NCBI GenBank assembly: GCA_934667625.1
Contig: CAKUMH010000001.1
Coordinates: 124,001-188,000, forward strand
Reading direction: 5' to 3'
Length of the DNA stretch: 64,000 bases
Source of the DNA: an uncultured Elusimicrobiales bacterium
GTDB lineage: Bacteria > Elusimicrobiota > Elusimicrobia > Elusimicrobiales > Elusimicrobiaceae
Part shown: positions 17,709 through 25,155 of the stretch, piece by piece
How positions within the stretch are numbered: position 1 is the first letter of the stretch
How the letters are laid out: each line of letters opens with the position of its first letter
The notes under the pieces: generated by a model
The model's input: only the letters and a program-made list of their open reading frames with translations
What the model was told of the DNA's origin: nothing
Database searches by the model: none
Translations under genes and position numbers: made by a program

Positions 17709-18716
17709 CTACTTCAGCAGTGCTTCAAACGCACGGACAAAATCCGCAAAGGAATACTTGTCCTTGAGTTTGCTGGCTTCTATGGCCAGCCCAACACGGT
17801 GGCCCCAATTGACCATAAGTTCATCTAAGGCAATGGTAAACGGTTCTTCTTCCCCCGCGTTTACAATCATCCCGTTAATGCCGTTGGCAATCAGTTCCGT
17901 AACAGGCGCAGATTCGCATGCCACGCAGGGCAATTTACTGGCCATGGCGTCCAGCAGGATATCGGCCCGCGCCGGGTTTAAAGCCGGATAGGCAAAAATA
18001 TCGGCGTTGCGCAAAAGGCTGTAAATATCGCTTTCTCCGGGGACAATTTCGGTGCTGGCCTCCAAATGATTTTTAGCAATAAATTTTTTAAGCGCCGCCT
18101 TTTGGGTGCCGTCCCCCACCAGCGTCAAATGCCACGTGGTATGCGCGGGAGCCAGGCGGGCCCAGGTTTTGAGCAGGGTATCAAAACCGCTTTCCTTGGC
18201 CAGCTTTCCAACAGCCACAATGTTGTTTTCCTTTTTAAAACAGGCGGGTTTGTTGTAGTTGTAATGCTCCACCCACACGGCCGGATTGGTAACTTCCTGC
18301 ACCTTTAAACCGGTGTACGCTTTTTTGTTCAGCGGTTTATCCCCCGTTTTAATAACAAAAACCTGTTTGGCTTTTTTGAGAAGGGCCTTTTTGTCCTTGG
18401 CGGGTTTATCCTCTTTAAAACCTTCATTCTCCGCATACACGAAGGGAATCCCGGCCGCCACCGCCGCCGAAACGCCCGTCAAATTCATCAGCGAAATCAC
18501 AAAATCCGCCTGCTCCTTTTTCAGTGCGCTCGCCAGCGAGGCGGGTTTGGCCGTTGCGGCATATTCTTTAAGCGCCACCTGCCCGGCTTTTATTTTTCCC
18601 TTTACGGCACGCACGGTAACCGCAAAGCCCTTTTCCTGCAAGGCTTCGCCCAGTTTTACGCCCAGGCGGTCCGCCGTAAAATTTTTATTTCCCCCTACAA
18701 AAATAACTATCTGCAT
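17709..18716 (-). CDS. GT4-like glycosyltransferase
   Basis: 335 residues, GT-B fold, with the donor-binding half clearly recognisable: VAVGKLAKESGFDTLLKTWARL, LVGDGTQKAALKK, DIYSLLRNADIFAYPALNPARADILLDAMASKLPCVACES. The N-terminal half is short and Lys-rich (residues 120-160) and lacks the usual Gly-rich acceptor loop apart from FVGGNKN. The normal EX7E motif reads R-ADILLDAM, so the first Glu is not obvious. Specificity unknown. AGGAGG precedes the ATG. Confidence 0.75.
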   Translation of the reverse strand: MQIVIFVGGNKNFTADRLGVKLGEALQEKGFAVTVRAVKGKIKAGQVALKEYAATAKPASLASALKKEQADFVISLMNLTGVSAAVAAGIPFVYAENEGFKEDKPAKDKKALLKKAKQVFVIKTGDKPLNKKAYTGLKVQEVTNPAVWVEHYNYNKPACFKKENNIVAVGKLAKESGFDTLLKTWARLAPAHTTWHLTLVGDGTQKAALKKFIAKNHLEASTEIVPGESDIYSLLRNADIFAYPALNPARADILLDAMASKLPCVACESAPVTELIANGINGMIVNAGEEEPFTIALDELMVNWGHRVGLAIEASKLKDKYSFADFVRAFEALLK

Positions 18717-18760
18717 AAACTCCTCCTTCTCTGCACCCTTTTATAGCTTTTATTGTACAT

Positions 18761-18784
18761 AAAAAAACCGCCCTTGCGGGCGGT
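18761..18784 (-). terminator. Terminator after the initiator tRNA
   Basis: Stem ACCGCCC/GGGCGGT with a 4-base loop and seven Ts on the minus strand, 16 bases beyond the tRNA. Confidence 0.85.
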
Positions 18785-18799
18785 AAATGATAGAAAACA

Positions 18800-18873
18800 T
18801 TGCGGGGACTGGATTTGAACCAGTGATCTCAAGGTTATGGGCCTTGCGAGATACCAGGCTTCTCTACCCCGCA
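18800..18873 (-). tRNA. Initiator tRNA-Met (CAT)
   Basis: Cloverleaf on the minus strand: acceptor TGCGGGG/CCCCGCA, D arm GAGA-AGCCTGGTA-TCTC, anticodon arm CAAGG-CCCATAA-CCTTG, variable AGATC, T arm ACTGG-TTCAAAT-CCAGT, discriminator A; CCA is not encoded. The A11-U24 pair and the D loop AGCCTGGTA mark it as the initiator rather than the elongator. Two departures from the usual initiator: base 1 is U, giving a U1-A72 pair in place of the C1/A72 mismatch, and the anticodon stem has AGG/CCU instead of three G-C pairs. A TATAAT (18879-18884) ends 5 bases before base 1, so the transcript may start at the mature 5' end. Confidence 0.93.
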
Positions 18874-18878
18874 ATGTT

Positions 18879-18884
18879 ATTATA
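18879..18884 (-). promoter_or_regulatory. -10 hexamer of initiator tRNA
   Basis: TATAAT on the minus strand, 5 bases before tRNA base 1; predicted start at base 1 or 2 of the mature tRNA. Confidence 0.55.
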
Positions 18885-18930
18885 ACACTTTGCGAGAGGA
18901 AAAGCAACCGCCGCACGAAACAGCGGCAAA

Positions 18931-20145
18931 TTATTGGTAAATTTCCAAGGTGTCTAGCAGCTTGCCTTTATCGCTATAGGCCTTGAGCGTTAACTTGCGG
19001 TCCACAATTTTAACTGACGCGTAGTGCCGGGCGGACACAAAGCGCGCCGTGGACGCATCCGCATGCACGCGTTTGCCCGGCGCAGGGGCTGCGGTACCGA
19101 GCGTGACATACGTAACGCCACGCGGATTCGGTTCGCCGCGGTACATGGGGAAGGTGCGTTCGTAATCCGCATCGCCGCCCTGGAGCACCAGCTTTACCCG
19201 GTAATCTTCAAAAATTTTGGCCCAATTTAAAAATACTTCGTTGTTGGTGCCGCGGACACCGGTGGAATAAGCCGGAGCGTTCATTACCACAATCTTCCAC
19301 TTTTCCCCGGCGGTGGACAAGGTGGTTTTGAGCCACTCGGTTTGCGCCGATTTTTCCCCGATTTCGGGCGCCCACACGGCCCCTTCGGCCACGTTCGTGT
19401 CCAAAAAGATAAAGCGGACGTTGGCCGTGTCAAACGAAAAATACTTGGGGGTGGCGCGGCTCCAGCTCATGTCGTGGTAGCGGGCATAGTTGGCGCGGAA
19501 GAAGGGCTTGCTGTCGCGGTTTTCGCGCGCGGGGCCGTACTCGTTGGGGCCAACTGCCACAAATAACGGGGTGTTGAGCAGGACGTTTTTGAATGGATCA
19601 AAGAATTCCCGGTTGGCATCGGCATTTAATCCGCTGTGCGTTAGATTGCCCGTGTGTACCAAAAAATCGCTTTTTTCCTTTTCCATCAGCGCGGCTAGGT
19701 TTTCACGCGCCAAGGCGGCTTCGTCCACTGCGGGGAGCTCGCCCTCGCCCGCGGCGGGAGCTTCCGCCCCAGTAGCACCCAAAGCTAAAAAATTCACCAC
19801 CTTGCGTTCGGCGGAGTACAAGGTTTTAAAGGTGCCGGATACCGGTTCCTGCACGCCGTCTTGGGAGGCGTTGTTCACGTATACGCGGTAGCAAAAATCC
19901 TGGTTAGGCACGAGCCCGTACAAAACCGCCTTGTGCTGGGTGGATTGTGGGGTAATAGTCATGATTTGGTTGCAGCGGGGAGCCGGGCCGTACTCCAGCC
20001 ACGCGGGGGTGGGCACGTCCGTCTGCCACTTTAAAATCATGGTCGTTTGGTTGGGGTCTTCAATATACGGGCCGCGCACCAGCTGTGCGGCCGGGAGCGT
20101 AAGCCACAAAAACATAAAAACGGAAAAAAGGGTAAGTTTCTTCAT
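18931..20145 (-). CDS. Purple-acid-phosphatase-like protein lacking all metal ligands
   Basis: 404 residues. Signal peptide (about 1-19), an N-terminal fibronectin-type domain (22-108, as in purple acid phosphatases), then a calcineurin-like phosphoesterase domain. All five metal-ligand motifs sit at the right spacing but are replaced: LALGATG at 121 (GD-G expected), HTGNLTH at 164 (HTGDL expected), VGPNEYG at 198 (GNHE expected), VMNAPAYS at 287 (His expected) and GGDADYERTFP at 323 (GHxHxYER expected). The scaffold around them is well kept. It is therefore probably a non-catalytic secreted binding or structural protein; this is inference. A TAGAAT ends 7 bases before the ATG. Confidence 0.85.
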   Translation of the reverse strand: MKKLTLFSVFMFLWLTLPAAQLVRGPYIEDPNQTTMILKWQTDVPTPAWLEYGPAPRCNQIMTITPQSTQHKAVLYGLVPNQDFCYRVYVNNASQDGVQEPVSGTFKTLYSAERKVVNFLALGATGAEAPAAGEGELPAVDEAALARENLAALMEKEKSDFLVHTGNLTHSGLNADANREFFDPFKNVLLNTPLFVAVGPNEYGPARENRDSKPFFRANYARYHDMSWSRATPKYFSFDTANVRFIFLDTNVAEGAVWAPEIGEKSAQTEWLKTTLSTAGEKWKIVVMNAPAYSTGVRGTNNEVFLNWAKIFEDYRVKLVLQGGDADYERTFPMYRGEPNPRGVTYVTLGTAAPAPGKRVHADASTARFVSARHYASVKIVDRKLTLKAYSDKGKLLDTLEIYQ

Positions 20146-20152
20146 CTTTTTT

Positions 20153-20158
20153 ATTCTA
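20153..20158 (-). promoter_or_regulatory. -10 hexamer of phosphatase-like gene, leaderless geometry
   Basis: TAGAAT on the minus strand ends 7 bases before the ATG at 20145; the gap is A-rich and has no ribosome site. Confidence 0.5.
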
Positions 20159-20214
20159 GCAAATAAATCAGCCCGGTATTGGCAAAAAAACTCCCCAAAA
20201 GTCCTTAAATTTGG

Positions 20215-20220
20215 TTAAAT
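20215..20220 (+). promoter_or_regulatory. -10-like hexamer, leaderless geometry
   Basis: TTAAAT ends 6 bases before the ATG at 20227. Weak hexamer, same spacing as the stronger examples. Confidence 0.4.
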
Positions 20221-20226
20221 GAATAT

Positions 20227-21105
20227 ATGAAAAAACTCTTTGTATTTTTGATGCTTTGTGTATTTACCCCCGCCGTGCTGCAGGCCCGCACGGTAGATGT
20301 GTCGGCGGCGTATGTCGGCGCGTCTCATTTTGACCAAGTCCGCGCCAGCGCCGTAGCGGCCCTAACGTTAAACACCCTGGCAGGGGTGGAGGCCAAATAT
20401 ATTGACGACGATTCCTTTAAGGATCCCATTTACGCCGTGGCGCTGCCTGTGGAACTGGACTTTGATTTTTTGAAACTGAACCTGCGCCCGTTTTATTACT
20501 TTAAAAATAAGAGTAAAGAGGCGACATTTCAAGATGCCTCCGCCTGGGGGATTTCCACCCGCGTGACCATGACGCTGGAGGAAGACACGGTGAATGACTT
20601 GTACACGCATGCGTACGTGAATGCCTCATTCGCCCGCCAACAGGGCACCGTACTGTTTGACGACGGCTCGGCAGACAACCAAAATTATTCCCAGTTTGCC
20701 TACACCTTGGGCATTGCCAAAAATTTCTTCCGCCGCTTTGGGTTTGAAGCGGCTGCCACCGCCTTCCAATATCCGAATGGGATCTCCGGTGTGCAGGGCT
20801 TGCGCGGCATTATGGACCAGCAGGAGCTGGCCTTCACACAAACCTTTGATTATGTACACGCCTTGGGCAAATACGCTTTGGGTGCACGCTTGACCTGGAT
20901 GTGGCCGGACAGCGCCTCCTCCCTCTACCTGGGATACCGCTATGGTGAATTTTACACGGCGGACCCGGAGCATTCCTTTGTGGCGGGAAACACCTTTGGC
21001 GTGCTGAACAATGTACATGCGGACTTGGCTTACAACCACGTACGCACCGTGCATAACCAAGACAAGCGCGATATTTTGTATGTCAGGTTGGTGGCCTCGT
21101 TTTAG
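20227..21105 (+). CDS. Predicted outer membrane beta-barrel protein
   Basis: 292 residues. Signal peptide MKKLFVFLMLCVFTPAVLQA, then alternating polar/aromatic strands throughout (DFDFLKLNLRPFYYFK, YALGARLTWMW, SSLYLGYRYGEFY) and a terminal strand ending ILYVRLVASF, where the last residue is Phe as in outer membrane barrels. I do not recognise a specific family. It starts a four-gene unit with a histidine kinase (9 bases downstream), a coiled-coil protein and an AI-2E transporter. Confidence 0.7.
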   Translation: MKKLFVFLMLCVFTPAVLQARTVDVSAAYVGASHFDQVRASAVAALTLNTLAGVEAKYIDDDSFKDPIYAVALPVELDFDFLKLNLRPFYYFKNKSKEATFQDASAWGISTRVTMTLEEDTVNDLYTHAYVNASFARQQGTVLFDDGSADNQNYSQFAYTLGIAKNFFRRFGFEAAATAFQYPNGISGVQGLRGIMDQQELAFTQTFDYVHALGKYALGARLTWMWPDSASSLYLGYRYGEFYTADPEHSFVAGNTFGVLNNVHADLAYNHVRTVHNQDKRDILYVRLVASF

Positions 21106-21114
21106 GAGCAAATT

Positions 21115-21867
21115 ATGGCTGATGAAAAAGAACTTTCCATTAATGCACGCGCACTGAGTTTGATTTCGCACAAATTAAAAACACCGCTCTCCATTATCAA
21201 CGGGTATTCGGAGGCGATTTTGTCGCAGGCAGGCAAGGAAAAGTTTTCGCCCTTTACGGCCAAAGCCTTGGAAGAAATTAATAAGCAGGGTGGGAGAATG
21301 TCCCAACTGGTGGACAAGCTGGTGGCCTTCAACAAGGTGACCACCGCCCAGCACGAAGGCATTGAAAAGCAAACCGTCTATTTGAAGCCGCTTATTAAAG
21401 ACTGCGCCGCCAAAGCCGTGGCGCAGAATGAAGAAGCCTTTCCTCCGGCAGAAATGCCGCAGGACGGCCCCGTTAAACGCGGAACCTTTGTGGAGATTGA
21501 CTGCCCGGAAGGATTAAGCGTTTTTGCCGATGAGGAAATGCTGCGCCTGTCTGTGCAGGAGCTCTTGATGAATGCGGTGAAATTTAACAATAAAATGGAA
21601 AAAATCATCAAGGTGCAGTGCGCCAACCACGGCGACAGCATTTCCATTTCCGTGCGTGATTACGGCGCTGGCATCCGCCCGCAGGACGTAAGCCGCATTT
21701 TTGAACCGTTTTATCAGGTGGATGACTTTTTTACCGGCCAAATCAGCGGCTGGGGCCTTGGGCTGCCCATGGTCAAACGCGTGCTGGACCTGCACAATGG
21801 GTCTATCAGCGTGGTTTCTGACCGGGGACTGGGGTCTATCTTTACAATTACCTTTCCCATTGTATGA
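21115..21867 (+). CDS. Soluble sensor histidine kinase with altered H-box
   Basis: 250 residues with no membrane helix and almost no sensor region: HisKA starts near residue 10. The H-box reads ISHKLKTPLSI (His19), with Lys where nearly all HisKA kinases have Glu or Asp next to the His. The N-box (ELLMNAVKFNN), DYGAGI and GWGLGLPMVKRV ATP-binding motifs are intact. The acidic neighbour acts as a general base, so kinase activity may be lowered. No response regulator gene adjoins it; the nearest is the GGDEF regulator at 57.8 kb. TAGGAG precedes the ATG, and the stop overlaps the next start (ATGA). Confidence 0.88.
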   Translation: MADEKELSINARALSLISHKLKTPLSIINGYSEAILSQAGKEKFSPFTAKALEEINKQGGRMSQLVDKLVAFNKVTTAQHEGIEKQTVYLKPLIKDCAAKAVAQNEEAFPPAEMPQDGPVKRGTFVEIDCPEGLSVFADEEMLRLSVQELLMNAVKFNNKMEKIIKVQCANHGDSISISVRDYGAGIRPQDVSRIFEPFYQVDDFFTGQISGWGLGLPMVKRVLDLHNGSISVVSDRGLGSIFTITFPIV

Positions 21868-22388
21868 CAAGCGAAGAACTGCTCACCCAACTGTCGGACC
21901 AATGCAACGCACTGCGGGGCGAATTAAACGCTGCCGCCGCGCAGGTGCGCGAGTTTAACAGACGCCTAGAACTGGTGTTGCAGCAACTGCACAAAAACAT
22001 CCCCGTGCGGGACGAAGATTTTGCCGACCAATTTAACGCTTATTGCCATTCCCTGCGGAAAAAAATGGACGCACTGGAGCTCTTTTGGACGGAGGCGCGC
22101 GCCCAAATACGCACCCGCAAGGAAGCTGAATGGACCGGGGATTTGGCCTTGGCCGCCAAAGGCTTAAACAGCCGCGCCAAGGCGCTTTCGCGCGCGTGTG
22201 ACGAGTTCACCACTGCTTATGACTTGTTTTGCAGAAATTACAAAAATTTTACGGCAGCAAAATTAAACGTGTGGCTGCTCACTTCGTGCCAAACCGACGC
22301 GGGCAACCTGACCGGAAAGATTTTATTTTGGGCGCGGGATATTGCCAAAAAAACCGAACGCAACCGGGGGACAAATGCTTTCATCTGA
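21864..22388 (+). CDS. Helical protein of unknown function
   Basis: 174 residues, no signal peptide or membrane helix. The first 100 residues are strongly helical and coiled-coil-like (LRGELNAAAAQVREFNRRLELVLQ). No family recognised. ATG overlaps the kinase stop by 4 bases, so it is translationally coupled and may be its partner. The end overlaps the AI-2E gene by 14 bases. Confidence 0.65.
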   Translation: MTSEELLTQLSDQCNALRGELNAAAAQVREFNRRLELVLQQLHKNIPVRDEDFADQFNAYCHSLRKKMDALELFWTEARAQIRTRKEAEWTGDLALAAKGLNSRAKALSRACDEFTTAYDLFCRNYKNFTAAKLNVWLLTSCQTDAGNLTGKILFWARDIAKKTERNRGTNAFI

Positions 22389-23397
22389 AAAAACTACCTA
22401 CTATTACCTAAAGGCCAGTGCCGTGTGCCTGACCATTATCGCCGCCGGCGTGGTGACCGCTTTTTTGGTGTACACCAAGTCGCTACTAATTCCGCTTGTT
22501 ATTTCTGTTTTTCTCTATACTATTTTGGGCCAGATGACACTGTATATGAAGCAGAAGTTTTCCTTCCCCGGGTGGCTGGCCATGACCATTTCCATTTTGC
22601 TGTGCACGGCCTTTTTTGCCGGGGTGATTTATTTTACCGTCAACTCCGTGGGGAGCTTTTTAAAAGGAGCGGAAGTATACCGGCAGAATTTAATTGACAC
22701 CGTGTCGGACCTTACGTCCCGCCTGCACCAGCACGGCATTACGCTGGACCAAAAATTTCTTGAAACCTACCTGCGCGATTTGCCTGTGTTTAACTGGCTT
22801 AAAAACTTTGGCGGAAAAGTGTTTAGTTTGGTGTCAAACACCACGCTGATTATTTTGTTTATGACGTTCTTTTTAATCGGTAGCAAAAAAACCCCGCCTA
22901 TCACAAACCCCGCCATTAAAGAAATGCTGGCGAATGTGTCGGTGTATTTGTCCGTTAAGCTGCTTTCCTCACTAGCGACGGGACTGCTGGCGGCGGGCAT
23001 TTTGTTTGGCTTTCAGGTAAAGCTGGCCACCCTGTTTGCCTTGTTTGTATTTCTGCTTAATTTCATCCCGAGTGTGGGGTCTATTATCGCCGTTTTGCTG
23101 CCCGCGCCGGTGCTGTTTTTGCAGTATGGTTTCGGTCCGCAATTTTTTGTAGTGCTCGGATTGTTGGGGGCCACGGAATTTATTATCGGCAATTTAATTG
23201 AACCGCAGTTTTTGGGCGAAGGAATGGATTTGCACCCGGCGGCGGTGGTGGCCTCGTTAATTTTTTGGTCGCTGGTGTGGGGCGTTCCTGGGGCCTTTTT
23301 GTCCGTGCCGATTACGGCATCCATTAAAATTGTGCTGAGCAAAATTAAGCACACGCGCCCGGTGGCCGAATTTTTGGCCGGGCGGTTGCCGCACTAG
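22375..23397 (+). CDS. AI-2E family transporter
   Basis: 340 residues with about 7-8 membrane helices in the AI-2E family pattern: two N-terminal helices, a soluble middle (about 90-140), and the C-terminal block LLNFIPSVGSIIAVLLPAPV, GNLIEPQFLGEGMDLHP and FWSLVWGVPGAFLSVP, which is diagnostic. Members export small molecules or exchange Na+/H+; the substrate here is unknown. The ATG at 22375 has GGGGG before it and is preferred over an earlier in-frame codon that lies deeper inside the upstream gene. Last gene of the 20.2-23.4 kb unit. Confidence 0.88.
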   Translation: MLSSEKTTYYYLKASAVCLTIIAAGVVTAFLVYTKSLLIPLVISVFLYTILGQMTLYMKQKFSFPGWLAMTISILLCTAFFAGVIYFTVNSVGSFLKGAEVYRQNLIDTVSDLTSRLHQHGITLDQKFLETYLRDLPVFNWLKNFGGKVFSLVSNTTLIILFMTFFLIGSKKTPPITNPAIKEMLANVSVYLSVKLLSSLATGLLAAGILFGFQVKLATLFALFVFLLNFIPSVGSIIAVLLPAPVLFLQYGFGPQFFVVLGLLGATEFIIGNLIEPQFLGEGMDLHPAAVVASLIFWSLVWGVPGAFLSVPITASIKIVLSKIKHTRPVAEFLAGRLPH

Positions 23398-23415
23398 TGA
23401 AATGCTTTAGTAACG

Positions 23416-23446
23416 AAAAAGCCCCGCAATGACGCGGGGTTTTTTT
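23416..23446. terminator. Terminator between AI-2E gene and pilin
   Basis: CCCCGC/GCGGGG stem with A-run before and seven Ts after; can serve both converging genes. Confidence 0.85.
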
Positions 23447-23463
23447 ATGGAAGGGAGAATCAG

Positions 23464-24183
23464 TTAGAAGGAATAAGCATCACCCATGTAGAATAATTCT
23501 GTTGCTGCAGCGTCAGGCATACCTTGGCCGCTTAAAGACTTACAAAAGTTACGAGCGAGGTCGTCATCTTCGTCGTATTGCATGCAAAATCTCTTGCCTA
23601 TTACCGGACGATACTCCTCATCCAATGACCCAGCCATCTCCTGGGGAACCACCATTAAAGCATAGTTAGGACTGCTCTTAGAGACTGCCAGAGGAAAAGT
23701 AGCCCCATAGCTATAAGCAAAATTTTTTGTTTCAAACGGAAATCCTTGCTCCACTAGTTCATCCCCCGCCGCAGGCAGTCCTTCCATGAGCATGTCGCTA
23801 CCATTTTCCAAGCAGGAGTTTGCGTCGCCATTGGCCAGTATGCACATGGTCCAATTGTCCGACATTTTTTTAAGCCACACCAAGGCTTCTGCCACCCGGG
23901 CCTTTTGGACGGATTTTTCGTACTGAGGCAAAGCAACTGCCGCGAGGATACCAATGATGAGGACGACGACGAGGAGTTCTATGAGGGTGAAACCTGCACG
24001 ACCAACGACGCAAGCGGTAGATCCTGAATCAAGTTCAGGATGACGGCGTGTTTTGATAACAGCGAGATCCTGGACTACAACTCTCCAGGATGACGGCTCT
24101 TTTATGAGCCGTCTGACACTCCATGACGACTTAAATAAACCCTGTGTAAAGCTGCTTAAACGGCCCATAGTAATGTTTTTCAT
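23464..24183 (-). CDS. Type IV pilin-like precursor with repeat-invaded leader
   Basis: 240 residues. The mature part is a normal pilin: RAG|FTLIELLVVVLIIGILAA (Glu at +5), then QYEKSVQKARVAEALVWLKKM and a C-terminal region with a Cys pair. The leader is 64 residues, against 5-25 in most pilins, and includes the translated palindromic repeat (RHPELDSGST, PSSWRV). ATG 24183 is chosen because AAGGAAGG precedes it; a shorter product starting at 24165 (Met6) is also possible. No prepilin peptidase or assembly genes are nearby. Whether such a long leader is still cleaved is unknown, so this could be a gene on the way to inactivation. Confidence 0.78.
   Translation of the reverse strand: MKNITMGRLSSFTQGLFKSSWSVRRLIKEPSSWRVVVQDLAVIKTRRHPELDSGSTACVVGRAGFTLIELLVVVLIIGILAAVALPQYEKSVQKARVAEALVWLKKMSDNWTMCILANGDANSCLENGSDMLMEGLPAAGDELVEQGFPFETKNFAYSYGATFPLAVSKSSPNYALMVVPQEMAGSLDEEYRPVIGKRFCMQYDEDDDLARNFCKSLSGQGMPDAAATELFYMGDAYSF
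24011..24099. repeat. Palindromic repeat module, copy A, inside pilin gene
   Basis: Two inverted repeats in tandem: ATCCTGAA/TTCAGGAT (24021-24041) and ATCCTGGA/TCCAGGAT (24067-24091). A third hairpin GACGGCTC/GAGCCGTC follows at 24092-24113. The same order recurs 300 bases away (copy B). This resembles short palindromic elements dispersed in many bacterial genomes. Confidence 0.8.
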
Positions 24184-24194
24184 AACGGCCTTCC

Positions 24195-24234
24195 TTTTTG
24201 CTAAATTTTGCTTATAAGCAAAATTTAGCAAAAA
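24195..24234. repeat. Perfect 40-bp palindrome at pilin promoter
   Basis: Exact two-fold symmetry centred between 24214 and 24215, each arm 20 bases, beginning TTTTTGCTAAATTTTGC. It ends 11 bases before the pilin start and abuts the AAGGAAGG ribosome site. The centre contains TATAAG on the pilin strand, so it may be an operator over a -10; it has no 3' T-run to act as a terminator on either strand. Confidence 0.85.
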
Positions 24235-24310
24235 AAAAAACGATTACAACCCTTTTATACTTTACCGGCCCAAAAACGGCTTCAAAAAAGAAAAGGCAAC
24301 GGCTAAAACC

Positions 24311-24400
24311 CAAGCGGTAGATGCTGAAACAAGTTCAGCATGACGACCTTTATTTAATAACAACGAGATCCTGGACTAAGACACTCCAGGATGACGGCTC
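24311..24400. repeat. Palindromic repeat module, copy B
   Basis: Same order as copy A: AAGCGGTAGAT then ATGCTGAA/TTCAGCAT (24321-24341), about 25 bases, then ATCCTGGA/TCCAGGAT (24368-24392) and GACGGCTCT. The first hairpin differs from copy A by a paired C-to-G and G-to-C change that keeps the base pair. Confidence 0.8.
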
Positions 24401-24542
24401 TCTTGCAAATTGCCAGGCGCTCCAGGATGACGGCAAGGCACGTAAATTTTAAGTAAATCGCAAGATTTTTTCCTCGCGCCGGACCCTGAAAACCCTGCGG
24501 GCCGCCCGACGGCTCTACAGGCAGGAGGCTCGTTTGAAGGGA

Positions 24543-24572
24543 GAAAAAAAGCCCCTCTAGTTTTAGAGGGGC
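24543..24572 (-). terminator. Terminator of the FKBP operon
   Basis: On the minus strand GCCCCTCTA/TAGAGGGGC with a 4-base loop and seven Ts. Confidence 0.88.
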
Positions 24573-24591
24573 GGGTTGGAAAAAGTGTTAA

Positions 24592-25110
24592 CTACTTATT
24601 CTGTGCCGGTAAATCGCCGCGGACCTTGTCAAACAAATTGCTTTGCGTGGCCCGCTGCAGGAAGGCTTCCCATTCTTGCTGGGTCATTTCAAAGTCGTCC
24701 ATGACAATGTAGGAAATTTCCTTGGCGGCGTCTTTCCCTACGGCCTGTTTTTTGGCGTATTCGTTTTCCAACTCCACATAGCGGCTGGCGACTGCATAGT
24801 CAATATCCGCCTGCGAATACGGGGTGGCCGGCTGCTGTTGGGCCGGGGCTTGAGCAGGCTGCTGCGCTTCGTGCAGGGTGTTGGTGTCAAACACGCCTTG
24901 CGGCTGCTGCGCGGGCGCGGGAGAAGTTTTTTGGTCTCCGGCGGGGGTGAACATTTCGCTGTGGTCCTCGCGTGCGGGAGCGAGTTCGGTGTCCATGGAA
25001 TTAACCACGCGCCCCATCATGAGGTTGGAACAGGCGGAAGGATTCACAATAAAATAAATACTTAGAATAATAAAAACTAATATAGCTGCTTTGAGAAAAA
25101 TTTTAATCAT
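24592..25110 (-). CDS. Membrane-anchored Pro/Gln-rich protein of unknown function
   Basis: 172 residues: N-terminal membrane helix (about 6-25), a Pro/Gln/Ala-rich extended linker (65-100) and a helical acidic C-terminus (YIVMDDFEMTQQEWEAFLQRA). No family recognised. The linker suggests a periplasmic reach. AGGAGG precedes the ATG. It follows the STI1-like gene by 45 bases and ends the operon. Confidence 0.65.
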   Translation of the reverse strand: MIKIFLKAAILVFIILSIYFIVNPSACSNLMMGRVVNSMDTELAPAREDHSEMFTPAGDQKTSPAPAQQPQGVFDTNTLHEAQQPAQAPAQQQPATPYSQADIDYAVASRYVELENEYAKKQAVGKDAAKEISYIVMDDFEMTQQEWEAFLQRATQSNLFDKVRGDLPAQNK

Positions 25111-25155
25111 AGGAAAGCCCTCCTAATATCCTATAGAATACAATATTTTTCGTAT

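Larger units (their letters stand above)
24184..24591. other. 408-base non-coding stretch upstream of the pilin gene
   Basis: No gene recognised. It holds the pilin ribosome site, the 40-bp palindrome (24195-24234), an A/T-rich stretch, repeat copy B (24311-24400), a further TCCAGGATGACGGC fragment (24421-24434) and a terminator of the next operon (24543-24572). The part 24440-24540 shows nothing specific. Confidence 0.7.

Noticed and set aside
18796..18878. Extended acceptor stem of the initiator tRNA as a functional hairpin
   Set aside because: The -10 position implies that the extra 5' bases are not transcribed, so the added complementarity is likely chance or a promoter effect.
24195..24240. 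The 40-bp palindrome as a rho-independent terminator
   Set aside because: It is followed by an A-run on the plus strand and by GGAAGG on the minus strand, so it has no 3' T-run in either direction.
24011..24434. CRISPR array
   Set aside because: The repeats are palindromic modules of about 90 bases in two copies, not short direct repeats with regular spacers; no cas genes are present.
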